In this document: positions 47,679-59,776 of the stretch, in pieces
Layout: every line of letters begins with the position of its first letter
How positions within the stretch are numbered: the stretch's first letter is position 1
NCBI GenBank assembly: GCA_020064725.1
Contig: JAGTWJ010000008.1
Span: forward strand, 1,612,001-1,676,000
Reading direction: 5' to 3'
From: Drechslerella dactyloides
Taxonomy: Eukaryota > Ascomycota > Orbiliomycetes > Orbiliales > Orbiliaceae
Length of the DNA stretch: 64,000 nucleotides
Made by a program: the position numbers and the translations under genes
The notes under the pieces: generated by a model
What the model saw: only the letters and a program-made list of their open reading frames with translations
Told to the model about the DNA's origin: nothing
Databases searched by the model: none

Positions 47679-50595
47679 TCACTCCATCATAATCCAGTCT
47701 TCGCCGTCAACATCGAGCTTGATATCACCGGACATATCGCTGATATCCATGTCCTCGCAAAAGTCCGATAGCGGCTCCGCGGGGCCCCACTCTCCCTCGT
47801 AGACAAGGGCGCTGCACCTCCTGTGACCCTTGATCCAGCGAACCTCGGATGAAGCCAGGATCTCAGATGTGCTGGGACGGAGGCCTGGATCCGGAGAGAT
47901 AAGCCAATTAATCATATACTTCAGACTGTCGCCTTCCAGGAACTTGGGCGCGTCAATGAGATCCTGCGTCTGGCGAGCGCGGAAATGCGGGTTGTTGGTG
48001 AATTTCGCGAGCATCCCCTCAAGGTGCGAGGCTGGCGATACCACAAAGCTGCTCTCCGGTTCGAACGATTCGGCGCCAATCTCGCCGATGGAGTCATCGC
48101 TGATGACAACCGGGAAGCCGCGGTCATCGCGGATGCAGCTGTGCATCAGACTCTCTGGAGTGAGGTCTGGAATCTCGCCAAGGTCGCCAGCCCGAAGCTT
48201 TTGCCAGGAAGGTCCGTTATCGGGGAGTTGAACGTTGGCGGCGATTTCGAGAAGCGTGAGTCCGAGAGAGAAGATATCAGCAGGTCGATCGTACTGGTGC
48301 TTTTGAAGAACCTCAGGAGCGAGGTATTCTCGGTCACCCTCGCGCTCGAGGCTCCGGCTGGCGGGGTACTTGGTGGCCATGCCAAAGTCCGCAATCTTGA
48401 GTGTTCCGTCATAGCCAACAAGGATGTTGGAAGGCTTCAGGTCGAGATGCAGGAAGCTCATTTCATGTATGTGGTGCAGACCCTGCGAAGCATTAATTAG
48501 CAATCGTTCTATCAAGACTGGAGAAGCGGGTTCCATACCTCAGAGATTTCTGTAAAGATCTTCCAGATTCTGAAAGGGTCGAGGCGTCCATGGTTACCGT
48601 AGTCGGACAAAAAGTTGTCCAATCCGCCAAGTTCGCAGAACTCAGTTTGGATGTAAACGCGGAGATTCAGAGCGGTCTCCCAGCTGTCAATGTATTCAAC
48701 CACATTCTTATGCTTGCCCAGCGACTTCAAGACGGTGACCTCCTCAATCCGCATGTCACGATCTCTCTGTCCATGGAACTGGACACGCTTGACTGCATAA
48801 TGTCTGGGCATCATGGCCGGTGGGTTGGGCGGCGATCCATTCTCAGATGAGTTTTCAGGTGTGATGAGTTGAGTGGATGGCTGGGATGCAGAGATTCTCT
48901 CCTCGACCTCAAACACGACGGAGAACTCGCCCGCCCCGATTTGGGTCACTTTCGAGAACTTGCTCTCCAAAGCCGGATCCCACTCCTTAGAGAAGGTCTT
49001 GGAGGTTCTGTCCATAACGGGCGTCATAGTCTGCTCGATGCCCGAGGTATTAAACGACTCGTCGGGCGAATTGTCCTCTTCATCATTGGCGTTCCCCGGG
49101 GTCTGTCTGAGGTTGCCGAAGAGATCTCGAGCAGATCGCGGGGTTGACGGGACGGCGAATAGCGGCTGCGATGGCTTCCCAGAGATGGAGAGCCGGCTCG
49201 CATCCAAATCGATAATGCTGACGCTAGCCTGAGGGGTTTGTGGAGGGGCAGACTCTTGCGATACTATCGAGCGTTAGTGTCGAAACTTAGACGGTGTTAA
49301 ACAACTGAGTACTTACGGCTAGGGTCATTCTTCCACTTCTTGTTAAGTCCCCGCAAGCTACTAGCGCTGTCGGAAGTATGAAGTCTTTTGGTTGGTGTCT
49401 GAAGGTATTCCTGCTGAGTGTTGGTTTGGCTTGCCTCAGGCGATCCGGAATCGACAATGCTCGCAAAGCTCTCGGTTCTGGTGAAGTTCAGTCTACCTCT
49501 ACCCTTATGTGTGAACGGGGTATCCGGCGGAGCATTGTTGATCATTATCGGCTTCCTTGTCATGAAGGTGGGTTTCTTGCAAGGTGTCTCTGGCGGGAGG
49601 AAGGAGGTGCCATTGGCATTGGTGGGGCGGTTCTTTTTGGTGAGGAGGCCAGTTGACATGAAGACAGGCGGATGGCCCTGCACTGGCTTCGAGATTTGGG
49701 GTGTAGCAAAAGTGCTATGTTGCGGCATCGGTGTGAAGGTGGGTTTAGGGAAAGGAGCGGCAAAGGGCTTCTTGAACGGGGTGTCGGATGTGGTCTGAGC
49801 GAACGGAGTCCTAGATAGCCCGGCATTTGCAGTTTGTGGAACCGCTGGTTCCTTAGGTGCAGGCGAAACAAAGTCATCGAACGAGGTGATGCGCTTGACC
49901 CTCGTTGGCGCCAAAGGTGTCGAGACGCTGAAGACAGGCGGCTTCGTCGGCTGCAGGCGAGAGCGCGCGATCTTCGGCTTCTCGAAGTGGTGAGTGTTGA
50001 TTACCTTCTTGAGGCTCGTCGGTTTCTTGGGTGTGTGCGAGATGATCTTCCCGGGACCGGAAAATAGCGAGGTCCGGCTGGCCGTGTTCCTGCTGCTGGT
50101 GCTCGACGAATCAGAGGACGAGCCAGCGGGCGAGGAGGAGCGAGAAGAGCGATTGATGCCATCTTGAGACCGGCGCTTAACCCGAGGAGACGCAAAGTCC
50201 CCAGCCTCAGAGGCCGTTGTCGCTTCCCGTCTCTTAAGCGGGCTGCTGACGGCCGGTGTGTTCTCGATGCCTCGGCCACGCAGTTGTCGTGTTTTGAAAG
50301 GCTCCGCCATAACCTGCTTGGCGTCGATGGGTTGAGCATCCGGAGAGGGCGGCGAGAAATTCAGGTTGTTTGTCGAAGACACTTCCAAGGCGACCCTTGT
50401 CGGTGAGCTTCGTGTCCTGACTAAGGTACCTTGTCTTCTGGTGGAGGCACGTGTTTGTGGAATTGGAGAAGGGGTATGACGTGGCACCTCCATTGAGCTG
50501 AGGCCGCTGTTGGATCGCTTGAACGGAGTGAATGGCGGGGTGCCGTCAACGGGCGTAGGGCCTCCTTGTCGGTGCGGCGAAAAGCAAGTTACCAT
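47679..50595 (-). CDS. WEE1: WEE1-type mitosis inhibitor kinase
   Basis: Three exons (50595-49317, 49263-48539, 48482-47679) give 935 residues. WEE1 phosphorylates the inhibitory tyrosine of CDK1 and delays mitosis; it acts in the nucleus. The first 500 residues are disordered and Ser/Thr/Pro-rich with many T-P and S-P sites (DTPFKKP, HTPKKPTSL, ETPCKKP), likely CDK or checkpoint targets. The kinase domain has IGAGEFSVVFEVEE (ATP loop), HYAVKRVQF (Lys), and the catalytic loop HLDLKPSN (about 680-687), with D682 where most kinases have HRD and Wee1 kinases have HxDLKPxN. IADFGMA and EYLAPEVL follow. A GTGAGT/CTTCAG pair at about 50693-50616 suggests an intron in the 5' untranslated leader; the ATG at 50595 is the first in-frame start. 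Confidence 0.92.
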
Positions 50596-51167
50596 CTTTG
50601 TGAATAACGAAAGGCTGCCTCTGAAGAGGGAGGAAGGTGCGTCAGCAGGTGATTAATTTTTTCAAGTTGTTATTGTCTCGGTGATGACTCACGCCAGCGA
50701 TGGCACTTGTTAAGGCAGAGCCTTCAAACGGGCCAGAACCAGGTCGGCTGAGTTGCGCGATAACTGATATTTGAAGTTTTTTGACAGTGTTGGCGTCGAC
50801 CAAGCGGCAAACTGTACTCGACAAGGCGACGACGGCGACAATCGTTGTTCCTTGCCCCTCTTCAGTTGCGATAGGACCCTTTGTCGACGGGTATGATGAG
50901 GGAGCAATGGGATGCAGATGGGAGACACGCGCGAAGCGTTGGTAGGAATGCGTCTATCGAAGCGAGCTTGCCTAGTAACCAGTACTGCGTGGATTCCTGT
51001 ATTGACAGTTCTGGTGTGGACGTGCAGAATGCTGTTTTGGAGTCGGTATGAATGGGAGTCTTGCGAGGACCGGCGATGTGACAAGCCGGGCTGGTGGGAT
51101 GAGGATATGTTGGGAGATACTTCAGATGCGTTTCGGATAAGATTGGTCGGGTTGGAGGAGGAGGAAG

Positions 51168-51192
51168 TTGATTGATTGATTGATTGATTGAT
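51168..51192. repeat. (TTGA)n microsatellite
   Basis: Six copies of TTGA in a row, upstream of WEE1. Confidence 0.95.
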
Positions 51193-53895
51193 GCGGTGGT
51201 GATGGTTGGAGATGGTGATGATGTGTGTGGTGCTGCTGTTTGGGGCAGGTTGCGGTTAGCGAGGTTGTTGATGTTGGAAGGCAGAGCGATATACAAGAGT
51301 ATTATATTGCTGCGGCGGGCGAAAAAGTAAAATCAACCCAGGCGAAAAATAAAAATAAACGCCTCGGCCTCCACGTTGGCAGTCGACGGCGGGGGAAGCA
51401 AGGCCAGCAGAGGGACATGTAGCACGACAGGGGAAAGCAAGCAGGAAGGAAAAGAAAGGAAAGAAGAATGAGAAGGGGAAGGGCGAGGAGGAGGAGGATG
51501 GCGACGTTGGAACTAGTAGCACGGTATGTGGGAAAGGGGGGGCCGGGGGGCAGGTGCACCACCGCATACGCACACATACAGACACCAAGCTGCTGTGCAA
51601 GTGCGCCGCAGAGAGTGTGTAAAAGTGTATTAGACCGAACTGACTAGCGTTTCCGCCAAAAACGACAACAATTGCTCACCGTGTATGTGTAATACGGTTA
51701 TCGAGGGCGGGAGAGAGAGAAAGCCCAAATTTTCTTTTGCGCCAGCCACAGGGCCGAAAAAGAAAGAAGCGGGCGGAAGAGAAAAGAAAAGCGGAGGGAG
51801 GTTGCCTGGTCAGAAGCCGTGGGCAATAAGAATCCAGATGCACACGCGCAGACGCAAGACGACAATGCAAATTATTTCGCATCCAGCCCAGGTTACACTG
51901 CTCATCAGCTACAGATGCAGCAGCCGATACTCACATCCAGCGGCCAGCCCGCAGAGCCCGCGAGAGCCGGATCGGGCAGCCGAGCGAGGCGAGAACGGTG
52001 TGAGTGTGGATGGACCCTGAGAGGACACGCATACAGACAGAGTGTATATATCTATGCAGGCATAGATGCGATCACAAACAACAATAACAACAGAGAGTGT
52101 GTTTGTATGTGCGAACATGCGCGATCGAGACGAAGACAGAAAAGACAAGGCAGGGCGGTGCAATCGAGCCCACTCACCAATTGCAATTGCCACTGGTAGT
52201 TCCGAAGATCCGCTATTGGCCACCCGATGAAGGCGAGCGATGAGCACCTAGGAGGAAAGTCTCACAGGCGTTTACCCGTCCGGCAGCAGGAAGAATGCGA
52301 TTGGAGAGAAGGGAGCCGGAGCGGAAAGGGTCTGCCCGGCTGGCTTTGCTTCTTTCTTGTTCGATCTTTCTTGTTCGTCTTTGTGTGTTCATCCGGTTCC
52401 TTTCTTGCTTTCTTGGTTTGAGAGAGATCGCGGAGTGCTTCGCCCCCCTTTTGGGCGCTCGAGACGAATGCGATGCGAGATGAATGCCGCGGCGGCTCTT
52501 GTTTGTTGACGTTGTTGATGTTTGACCGCAGGACGTTGGGCGTCGTGTGTTTGTTGTTGTTGGCGGTTGTAAACAAACCGCCCGAAAAAGAAAGGCGGCC
52601 GGCGTGCGGCACCTGTCCCGCTCGCCCAGCCGAGTCCGGCAGCCTGCGACGCGTCACTGCATCATACGCTCTCGATCGGTGCATCTTGCGGCCGCACCAT
52701 CGCGAGCGAGTTCTGTGTCGTCTGCACGAGCTAGTTCGTGCTCGTCCCAAGTGCAGCTTCGTCCGTTCTAGTGCAGCCGTATAGTGCGAAAGTGGCCTGC
52801 CGTCTGTATGTACCCCGACGATCCCGTCGCCGGCGGCTATGCACAGCTGCGATAATAAAACTGCGGGCGCTGCAATCTGTCGACGCGCCCGGCGGCTGCA
52901 ATTTTATCGTGTGGATAATTAACAGCTGCACAGCCAGCCAGCTGCACCACTTCGTCCTGATCACGCTGACGTCTTGATTTCATCAGCTGTGCAGATATCT
53001 TGTTCATCATTGCATCGTCGTTCGACCGTTCGTTCTCGTCCGTCCGTCTGCTCCGAATCAGGCCACATCGCCTCCCCAACCGATGCATGGATCCAACCCG
53101 ACGGCCTGCACCCAGCTTGGCCTGAGCAGCTCTAGTTCCGTCCTGTGTGCTGCTCTGACGTCCTCCGTACTGTATCATCCTGTGCTGCACACAGCAGGGT
53201 GCTCTCGACTAGGCCTCGCGGGACCAGTCCCCAAACTTGCCGTCGCTAACAGTCGTCCCTGGCCCGCTGCCCCTCCATAAACACGAGCTCCGCGAGCGGG
53301 AAGCTTGGACTCGACCAGGGGTCCTCCGGAAAAACTATATTAATTGAACCCGAACGTTCGCGTCCATTTCTGAAACGTTGAAACCCACGGCTGCTGCAGC
53401 TAATGCAGCTGCAAACCCCTCATTGCATTCTTCAGGTCGACAGCCAGATATCTGTGTATAAACAAGTATACGGATGCTTCGTAGTCAGAGTCAGCCAGTT
53501 GATCGATTCCTCGCCCGCATGTCCAAAGGTCACGAGGCAGTCCAGATACTCGCACTAGAGCAGCCTTGCAAAACCTGCTCACATTCTCAAAGGAGAGATA
53601 CCATACATTACTTTGTATAAATTTTGCACAGGCATGCTGTGCTCTTCGCACGCACGCACGCTGTAGATTGGCTGGCATGAACGAACGGTCGGTCGTGGTA
53701 TTGCCCTCTGCATTCTTGCAGTTAGAAATCGCACTCGCAAGGGGAGTGAAAGCTGAGAAACGAAAAAAATCCCCGCTGGCAGCGTAATCTGTTATCGGGC
53801 GTAAGATTAGCATGCGCATGCACATGCATACAGGCACACATGCAGCTTAACAGCCTCCAGAAATGCGTCCCATGCCCACTTACTTGGCTTTCCCC

Positions 53896-53919
53896 ATCCA
53901 TCCATCCATCCATCCATCC
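53896..53919. repeat. (ATCC)n microsatellite
   Basis: Six copies of ATCC in a row within the gap between WEE1 and the protoglobin gene. Confidence 0.95.
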
Positions 53920-55688
53920 CTATATTCCGCACGTACATTTGGGGTAGTACGCATGCATGCATTGTCTGCAATGCAAATGCTCAGCTACATGTAGCTCGGT
54001 CGATCCTCCCCGTTTGATGCCCCCGCCGCTGGTCCTGAAATCCGCCGATGTCCAGATGTATGCATGTATGGGTATACACACATGTAGGCGGTCCCAATGC
54101 CGGCTTGTAGGATTCAGTAAGTAAAGTAGATATCTGATGTATACCGTCCATGGATCCGGATCTCTCGACGTGTTGCTCGAATCGGGTTAACTCGTCGAGT
54201 CGGCGGACGAGTGTGGCGTCCGCGAAATAAACTGAGGATGAGACGACGAAAACACCTGAAATTACGAGAGCAGGGAAGAGGGCACTGAGCTCAAGCTTGA
54301 TGGATCGATAGTGGGAATTTCAACAGTCAGCTGGGAGATAGTGTAGCGCTGTTGCGCTGCTGCCTACGCTACTACATATGCTTCGACATTGCTATTTTAT
54401 ACACGCTACCTAGCACAATTATTCGCGCTCTGCACCCTGTCTTCCGCGCAGCCTAGCTGTGTCGACTCTCGCCTGATTCCCAGCGCCAAGGAGATCATTC
54501 GGTGAAGTTGAGAAGTACCTAGGTAGTCATGTCTCCATCTCATCTGCACTCCGTCTTCCGTCTCAGAGAACAGCCTGTCTGGCCGGCGGCTGGAACGTAG
54601 CCCATCCCGCAGTCACATGACCCTCCCGAACAGGCAACACCCGCTTTCGGAAGCCAACACCCTCAAGCCCTCATTCTTTCTGCCTCCAGCACGGACGAGA
54701 ACAGCTCCTATCATGATACGATGCTCCTCCACAACGTCCCGCCAACCCAATGACATCCCTCACTACCCGAGTGCCTCGACAGCCACAGCGAACCCAGACC
54801 CACGGGACGCCGGTAAATGTGTTCGCACCGGCCAATGGGCACGGCTATCCGTCGGAGCAGAGCGCGGTGTTCTCTCCCCCTCGTCACTGGCAGCCGGACC
54901 CTGCCGTGGCGTGCGTCGGAACGCATGCAGGCGAACAACACGACGGGTATCAGGTGAGGTGCAGACCACCACGACTTGCGAAACCCGGCGAGCCCCGGTT
55001 AACGGTCAACGGCCCCGTCATTCCATCCAGACTTACACTTTTTATACTCGCAGACACAGCTGCTGCACGAGCCATCTTTAGAGTACATACCTATCTTGCC
55101 TTATTGCCATTTTACTAAGCTGGCTGACCTGTAACAAAGTGGATCCTGGAACAGAGATGAAAATTTTTCTATCTTCTAAATTAGTAGTATCGTACCATAT
55201 CAAAGACGAGTCGTATGATGTTCCGTGCAGCTGGGAAGGTATCATCACATCTGTAGTTTGATGAACTAGCTAGCTTTGACCTCCGCTCGGGCGAAACTAT
55301 CACGTATGCCCGTTCACGTCATAGAAATTTCATACCAATCGCCGGGAAGCTTATAAATTTCGGCTGCCACGGCCACGTGTGGTCCGGCCATGTTTTACAT
55401 CCACGCAGCTAGCTGTCTCGTATCGAACGTTACTATACTTATAGGGGGCCGCGCTGCCAGTTGAGTAGCATACGACCGCGCTACCAAGATCTCGAATATA
55501 TATAGCTCCAGATCCGCCTGCTCAAAATCCTTCTTTCCTCCCTTCCATCAGCTTCCATTCCGCTTAAGTACCATTAACTGCTAGTTGTTTTTACACTATA
55601 CCCGCCATATACATACCCACATCGATCCATTAGTACATCTATATACCCATCCGGCAGACAGCCTGCATATAGAAATATATTCGACAAA

Positions 55689-57043
55689 ATGGCCGACCCA
55701 GTGCCGATGCCCAAGTCCATGCAGCATGTGGACCGCGGGGACCTCTACACCTCGCTCCCGGCCAGGATCCAGTTCCTCCACTCCTTCCTCGAGTTCGGAC
55801 CAGGTGCATTACACTCCAATTACTACTTATCGATATCAATATAGCGGTCATGTGGGCTAACGACTCTAAATTGGTGTAGACGACGTGGCGGCGCTCATCC
55901 TAGGCCAGAAATATGTAAAGGCGCTCATCCCCGCCATTGTCAACATTGTCTACAAGAAGCTGCTCAGGTACGATATAACGGCGCGCGTGTTTACCACACG
56001 GAACAGCAAGGATGAGGGACCCGTCAGCCACTGGGCGACGGAAGACAGCGCGCAGATCCAGCACCGCAAAATGGTATGCGCCGTGCCACTACTTGTATCA
56101 ATTGAAGCACCAGTCGGATGCATGCTTACCCTTTTTTTCCGTGGTGACGTAGTTTTTAAGGTGGTATCTTACAAAGTTGAATTCGGACTGCACAAAGATG
56201 GAGTACTGGGAGTACCTCGACAAAGTCGGGTAAGTTTCAGCCACATCTACTCCACACATTCTCATACAAATTACACGTCCTAACCTATCACGCGAGTAAA
56301 ACAGTCTAATGCACGTCGGCAAGGGTCGCAAGAACCCGCTCCACGTCGACTACGTCTTCCTCGGCGCCTGCCTCGGCTTCATCCAAGACGCCCTCTTCGA
56401 AGCTATCCTCTCTCACCCGCGCCTCGAGCTGCCCAAGAAAATCAGCATCGTCAAGGCCCTCGGCAAGGTAATCTGGATCCAAAACGATCTCATGGAAAAA
56501 TGGCACAACTCCGACGGCCTCGACTTTGTCGCATCGGACGAGGATGACGAAGCCCTCGAGGAAGGCGACGAGCAGGAAGGCTACCTTCACGGTAAGAAGA
56601 TCCTCGGCGATGGTGCCAACGGCAACGGTCACGGCAACGGCAACGGCAGCAGCCCGGACAACGCGTCTCTCGGTAGCGGCAGCGGCAGCGACAACAGCAG
56701 ACGTAGTTCCGAGAGCGGCAAGAGCGGCAAGACGGTGCTCGGCCGTCCGATCGAGGAGGCCACGCATCTGATGGAGGGCATGCGCTGTCCGTTTAGCGGC
56801 ATGGCGAGAGCCGACCCGCCGGATCTGGACAAGCAGCGGGCGATGTTGCCGCGGCCGTCGCTGTCCGGAAGCGGGAGTCCGAGGGATAGCGCTGTCGGTT
56901 TGGACCAGTTTCACACCCCCGGAACGCCGCGGCTGAAGCTTGTGAATGGTGTGACGGTGTTGAAGGGGGGTAGTCTGGATTTGAACCCGTTTTTGGATTC
57001 TGCTACCATGGCGGCGATTACAGGTGAAGAGAAAAAGATGTAG
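55689..57043 (+). CDS. Fungal protoglobin / globin-sensor-domain protein
   Basis: Four exons (55689-55803, 55880-56073, 56153-56229, 56305-57043) give 374 residues. Residues about 15-190 match the protoglobin family (globin-coupled sensor type): SLPARIQFLHSFLEFGPDD, AALILGQKYVKALIPAIVNI, RYDITARVFTTR, QIQHRKMFLRWYLTKL, KVGLMHVGKGRKNPLHVDYV and IVKALGKVIWIQNDLMEKW. By comparison with the F-helix motif of HemAT-type sensors, H132 (GLMHVG) is the likely haem-binding histidine; H100 and H142 are others nearby. The rest is a low-complexity tail: acidic (DEDDEALEEGDE), Gly/Asn/Ser-rich, then HLMEGMRCPFSGMA and Ser/Pro segments. It lacks any methyl-accepting, cyclase or kinase output domain. A haem-based O2, NO or CO role is inferred from the family, not shown. 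Confidence 0.85.
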
Positions 57044-59278
57044 CGTGCGTTGAAAAGTAGATGTGTTTGTGTAATGTTTAGTTTTTGGCGTTTTGGGAAA
57101 TTAAGTTTGGGAAGTGGAAAAGCATGGTAATGAAGGGTGGGAATATCGATCGAAGAGTCTAGAAATGGATGGAAAGTTTCGAAGTCGAATAATATATCCT
57201 GGGCAGTGGTAATGCAGCTGAGACTAGGAGGTTCGCCGTTAGTCTGCTACTTTCTCATTTTGGGTTCATTGTTTCATATACGCATCGTCCCGATGGCTTT
57301 TATAAATTTACATGCCGCTGAATTCATTGAAGAATTTTTGATTAATATATGCTATATATTATCTCGACAATATACGGGAATGTCCTGATACCGAATTAAT
57401 CTGTTCCTGGAACACGCACCTACGGTTAATGGGCGTATGAATCGCCTCCGGTTTTGCTGCTAGCTAGACTACGCAACGCCCTTACAAGCTAAGATTTATC
57501 AGAGGATCGAAGTCGCGTCGATAACCTCAACTACTCGAATAACCTAATATATCTAATGATACCATAGTACTAGCCCTGAGACTATGAGGATACCTATATT
57601 ATTATATATCTTATGGGCAATAATGAATTGCTATTTATTTTCAGAAATCCGTTCGACAGAGGGATTGCTTCCTAGAATAATTATTAGTTGAATGCTCAAG
57701 ACAGACCTGGCAGAGTCTCTGGCTGCAACACAGAAACCATCACAAGCTACTGGTGATTTCTATCAGATAAAAGCTGACCACCTCGAAAATCGACTCGCCT
57801 CAGATGTTAGGGCATATTGGAGGCAAGGATAATTATGGTCGCCACAGATCAATTTAGTCGACAAATTCAGTTACACAAAAATAAACAATTCCTACCAGTC
57901 TCGTTGCCAGGCTTTGCTGGTGTCGAGACTGAATTCCTACACCGCTGCACCATCTAATATAAATACCACGCCCGCCGCCAGCTTTTTCATATTGTCTCCC
58001 TCACCAGAACATCATCTCATCTATTGCCGTATCCCCGGCAGAATAACCAGAGTTCGTCCATATTTATGCCTCCTAGACACGCCGTCACTGGATAGCGAGC
58101 GGAGCTGGTCCATGCGTATGGCCTTCCCGGCTCCCTCTGAATCGACACCTTCTACATCGTCGTTTTATGAGGTCCGCATATAGTATGACTCCAACGTGGT
58201 AGCATCGACAACAGTTACGATCCGATACACACACGCAAAAACATTCTTTCTGCGGCTCTTCGAGAAGCTATTCCCCATATTATCATGGCATCAACCACTG
58301 CTACTGATTCCGCTGCTGATGGTAGAGATATACCACTGCTGGCTCTTCAAGTACGTATCGCGTGTCCCACTCCTAGATTCGCGTCAAACATTCTATTTCG
58401 GAAAGCGTGTATTTCTAACACTTATAGGTGCTATTGTTGCTTGAGCATGTCCGGCTCTACAAAGGAACATGAAACTATTTGTTCTGCTGTCTGCCCGTCT
58501 GCCCGTCTGCACGCATGTTGCCCGACGTCTGGTTGACTGTCCCAAGGTTAGAGCCTCATCGACCATCTGATTACAAAAGCATTCCATTAACATCGTTGCA
58601 CGAGAACAGTTGACTGCAAGCCTCCAATGAAACTGCCGGGCCATCATGCCGATGCGGCAACCCGTTCATCCGGTGGCCCGTCAAACTTCTATATGTTCTG
58701 CAGATAATGGCGGCTGTTCTCCCGAACGGGCACCCTGAAATCTAATTGAACCGACGAACTTCAGGACTGTTTTAGTGGAAGCTTCGTCTTGTATACGCAT
58801 GAATAATATGAGGGTGATAAGGAGAGTGGAGATTAGCATCAACTGTTGGGTTTTCGTTCCAACTGCATGCTATATATTAGAATTCAGTCAGATACTGACT
58901 CAGAGTACTAGAGGCACTACCGCTGGCCCGTGGTCACAGTTGAGACAATAGACAGACGCTTGGGCGGGTTGTGAAAGACGTTAATTTTGAATGCCTTCAT
59001 TTTGAAGCAGGTGGAATTATCCGTCTTGTAGTCGTACGCGTGTGGCTCGCGTCCACGCCGACATTTAAAGTTCACCGAGCGATGTAGTTTTTCCCTGATA
59101 TGTTCATCAAAGTTTTTAGCATGCTGGAGACGCCACCCCTTTCTTCAGTCCACCCCAACTCCAAGCTTCCCATTTCCATTCTCGCACACCCTCGACGTAT
59201 AACCGCGACAGCTCACAAGAAGACACGTTTATCGGAACCGAACAGCCTATAGTCTACACGAGCACCAACTGTATCAAG
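57044..59278. other. 2.2 kb mostly non-coding region
   Basis: Follows the protoglobin gene. The left half is AT-rich with no ORF of interest; the right half contains a candidate small spliced ORF at 58285-58472 and the promoter of the small membrane protein gene. Confidence 0.55.
58285..58472 (+). CDS. Candidate tiny two-exon ORF (36 residues)
   Basis: Exon 58285-58350 begins ATG GCA TCA after ATTATC and codes MASTTATDSAADGRDIPLLA plus LQ. A 77-nt intron (GTACGT...TTCTAACACTTATAG, with a consensus-like branch site 11 nt from the acceptor) leads to exon 58428-58472, which codes VLLLLEHVRLYKGT and stops. The splice signals are as good as those of the real genes around it, but the product is very short. 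It could be a small protein, an upstream ORF or an exon of a non-coding transcript. Confidence 0.3.
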
Positions 59279-59776
59279 ATGACGTCTACTCGGTCTTCTA
59301 ACAGCTCCAGGAATGATTTGCAAATCTCGATAGTCGTCTCTTCGATCTTCCTGATCACGGCAATCTCGTTTGGTGTGGTCGGCATTATGCATCTTCTTGG
59401 GTGGACCGATAGATCTCTATCAGAGTCGGCTTGTGGAGTTTGCGTGACAGCAGTTGTCGGCGGTCTTCTCTGTGGTAACCCAAAAGGTTTGTCTCAGTAT
59501 CGAGACCTCTAACGTTATCATTTCCCCTTTCTCTCCTCATAAACCTGCATTAACTGACTTCTGGGCCCATTGGATCGTAATCCTATACTAGTCGTCAGAG
59601 GGTGGACCGCACGGATACAGGAAACCAACGCTAAGCTTTGTCGTAAGGAGGGAAATGAGGCTGGAGCAGAAGCATATCTGCGGCGAGCAGCTATTCTACG
59701 TAATGGTGACACGTTCGCTAGCAGTGTGCAGCAATTGAACGATAACATTGACCTAGAAAGTGGCCAACGACGCTAA
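59279..59776 (+). CDS. Small membrane protein of unknown function
   Basis: Two exons, 59279-59486 and 59592-59776, around a 105-nt intron (GTTTGT...ATACTAG), join in phase 1 to 130 residues. Seen: a Ser/Asn-rich start, one clear membrane helix (ISIVVSSIFLITAISFGVVGI) and a second weaker hydrophobic stretch (VCVTAVVGGLLCG). A charged helical tail then follows, with WTARIQETNAKLCRKEGNEA and AYLRRAAILRN, which resembles a single TPR-like or coiled helix pair. The start is the first ATG after a pyrimidine/A-rich leader ending ATCAAG. No family recognised. Short size and predicted membrane insertion are the only safe statements. Confidence 0.6.

Larger units (their letters stand above)
50596..55688. 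other. 5.1 kb region without a convincing gene
   Basis: Starts with the WEE1 leader and promoter. Contains purine-rich stretches, a TTGA microsatellite (51168-51192) and an ATCC microsatellite (53896-53919). ORFs up to 162 codons on both strands are low-complexity and lack splice-linked partners. Near the right end, CT-rich sequence at about 55520-55560 leads into the protoglobin gene and fits a fungal core promoter. No mobile-element remnant recognised. Confidence 0.55.

Noticed and set aside
53896..53919. ATCC repeats as a possible CRISPR-like or centromeric array
   Set aside because: A six-copy tetranucleotide microsatellite without spacers; nothing else supports an array.
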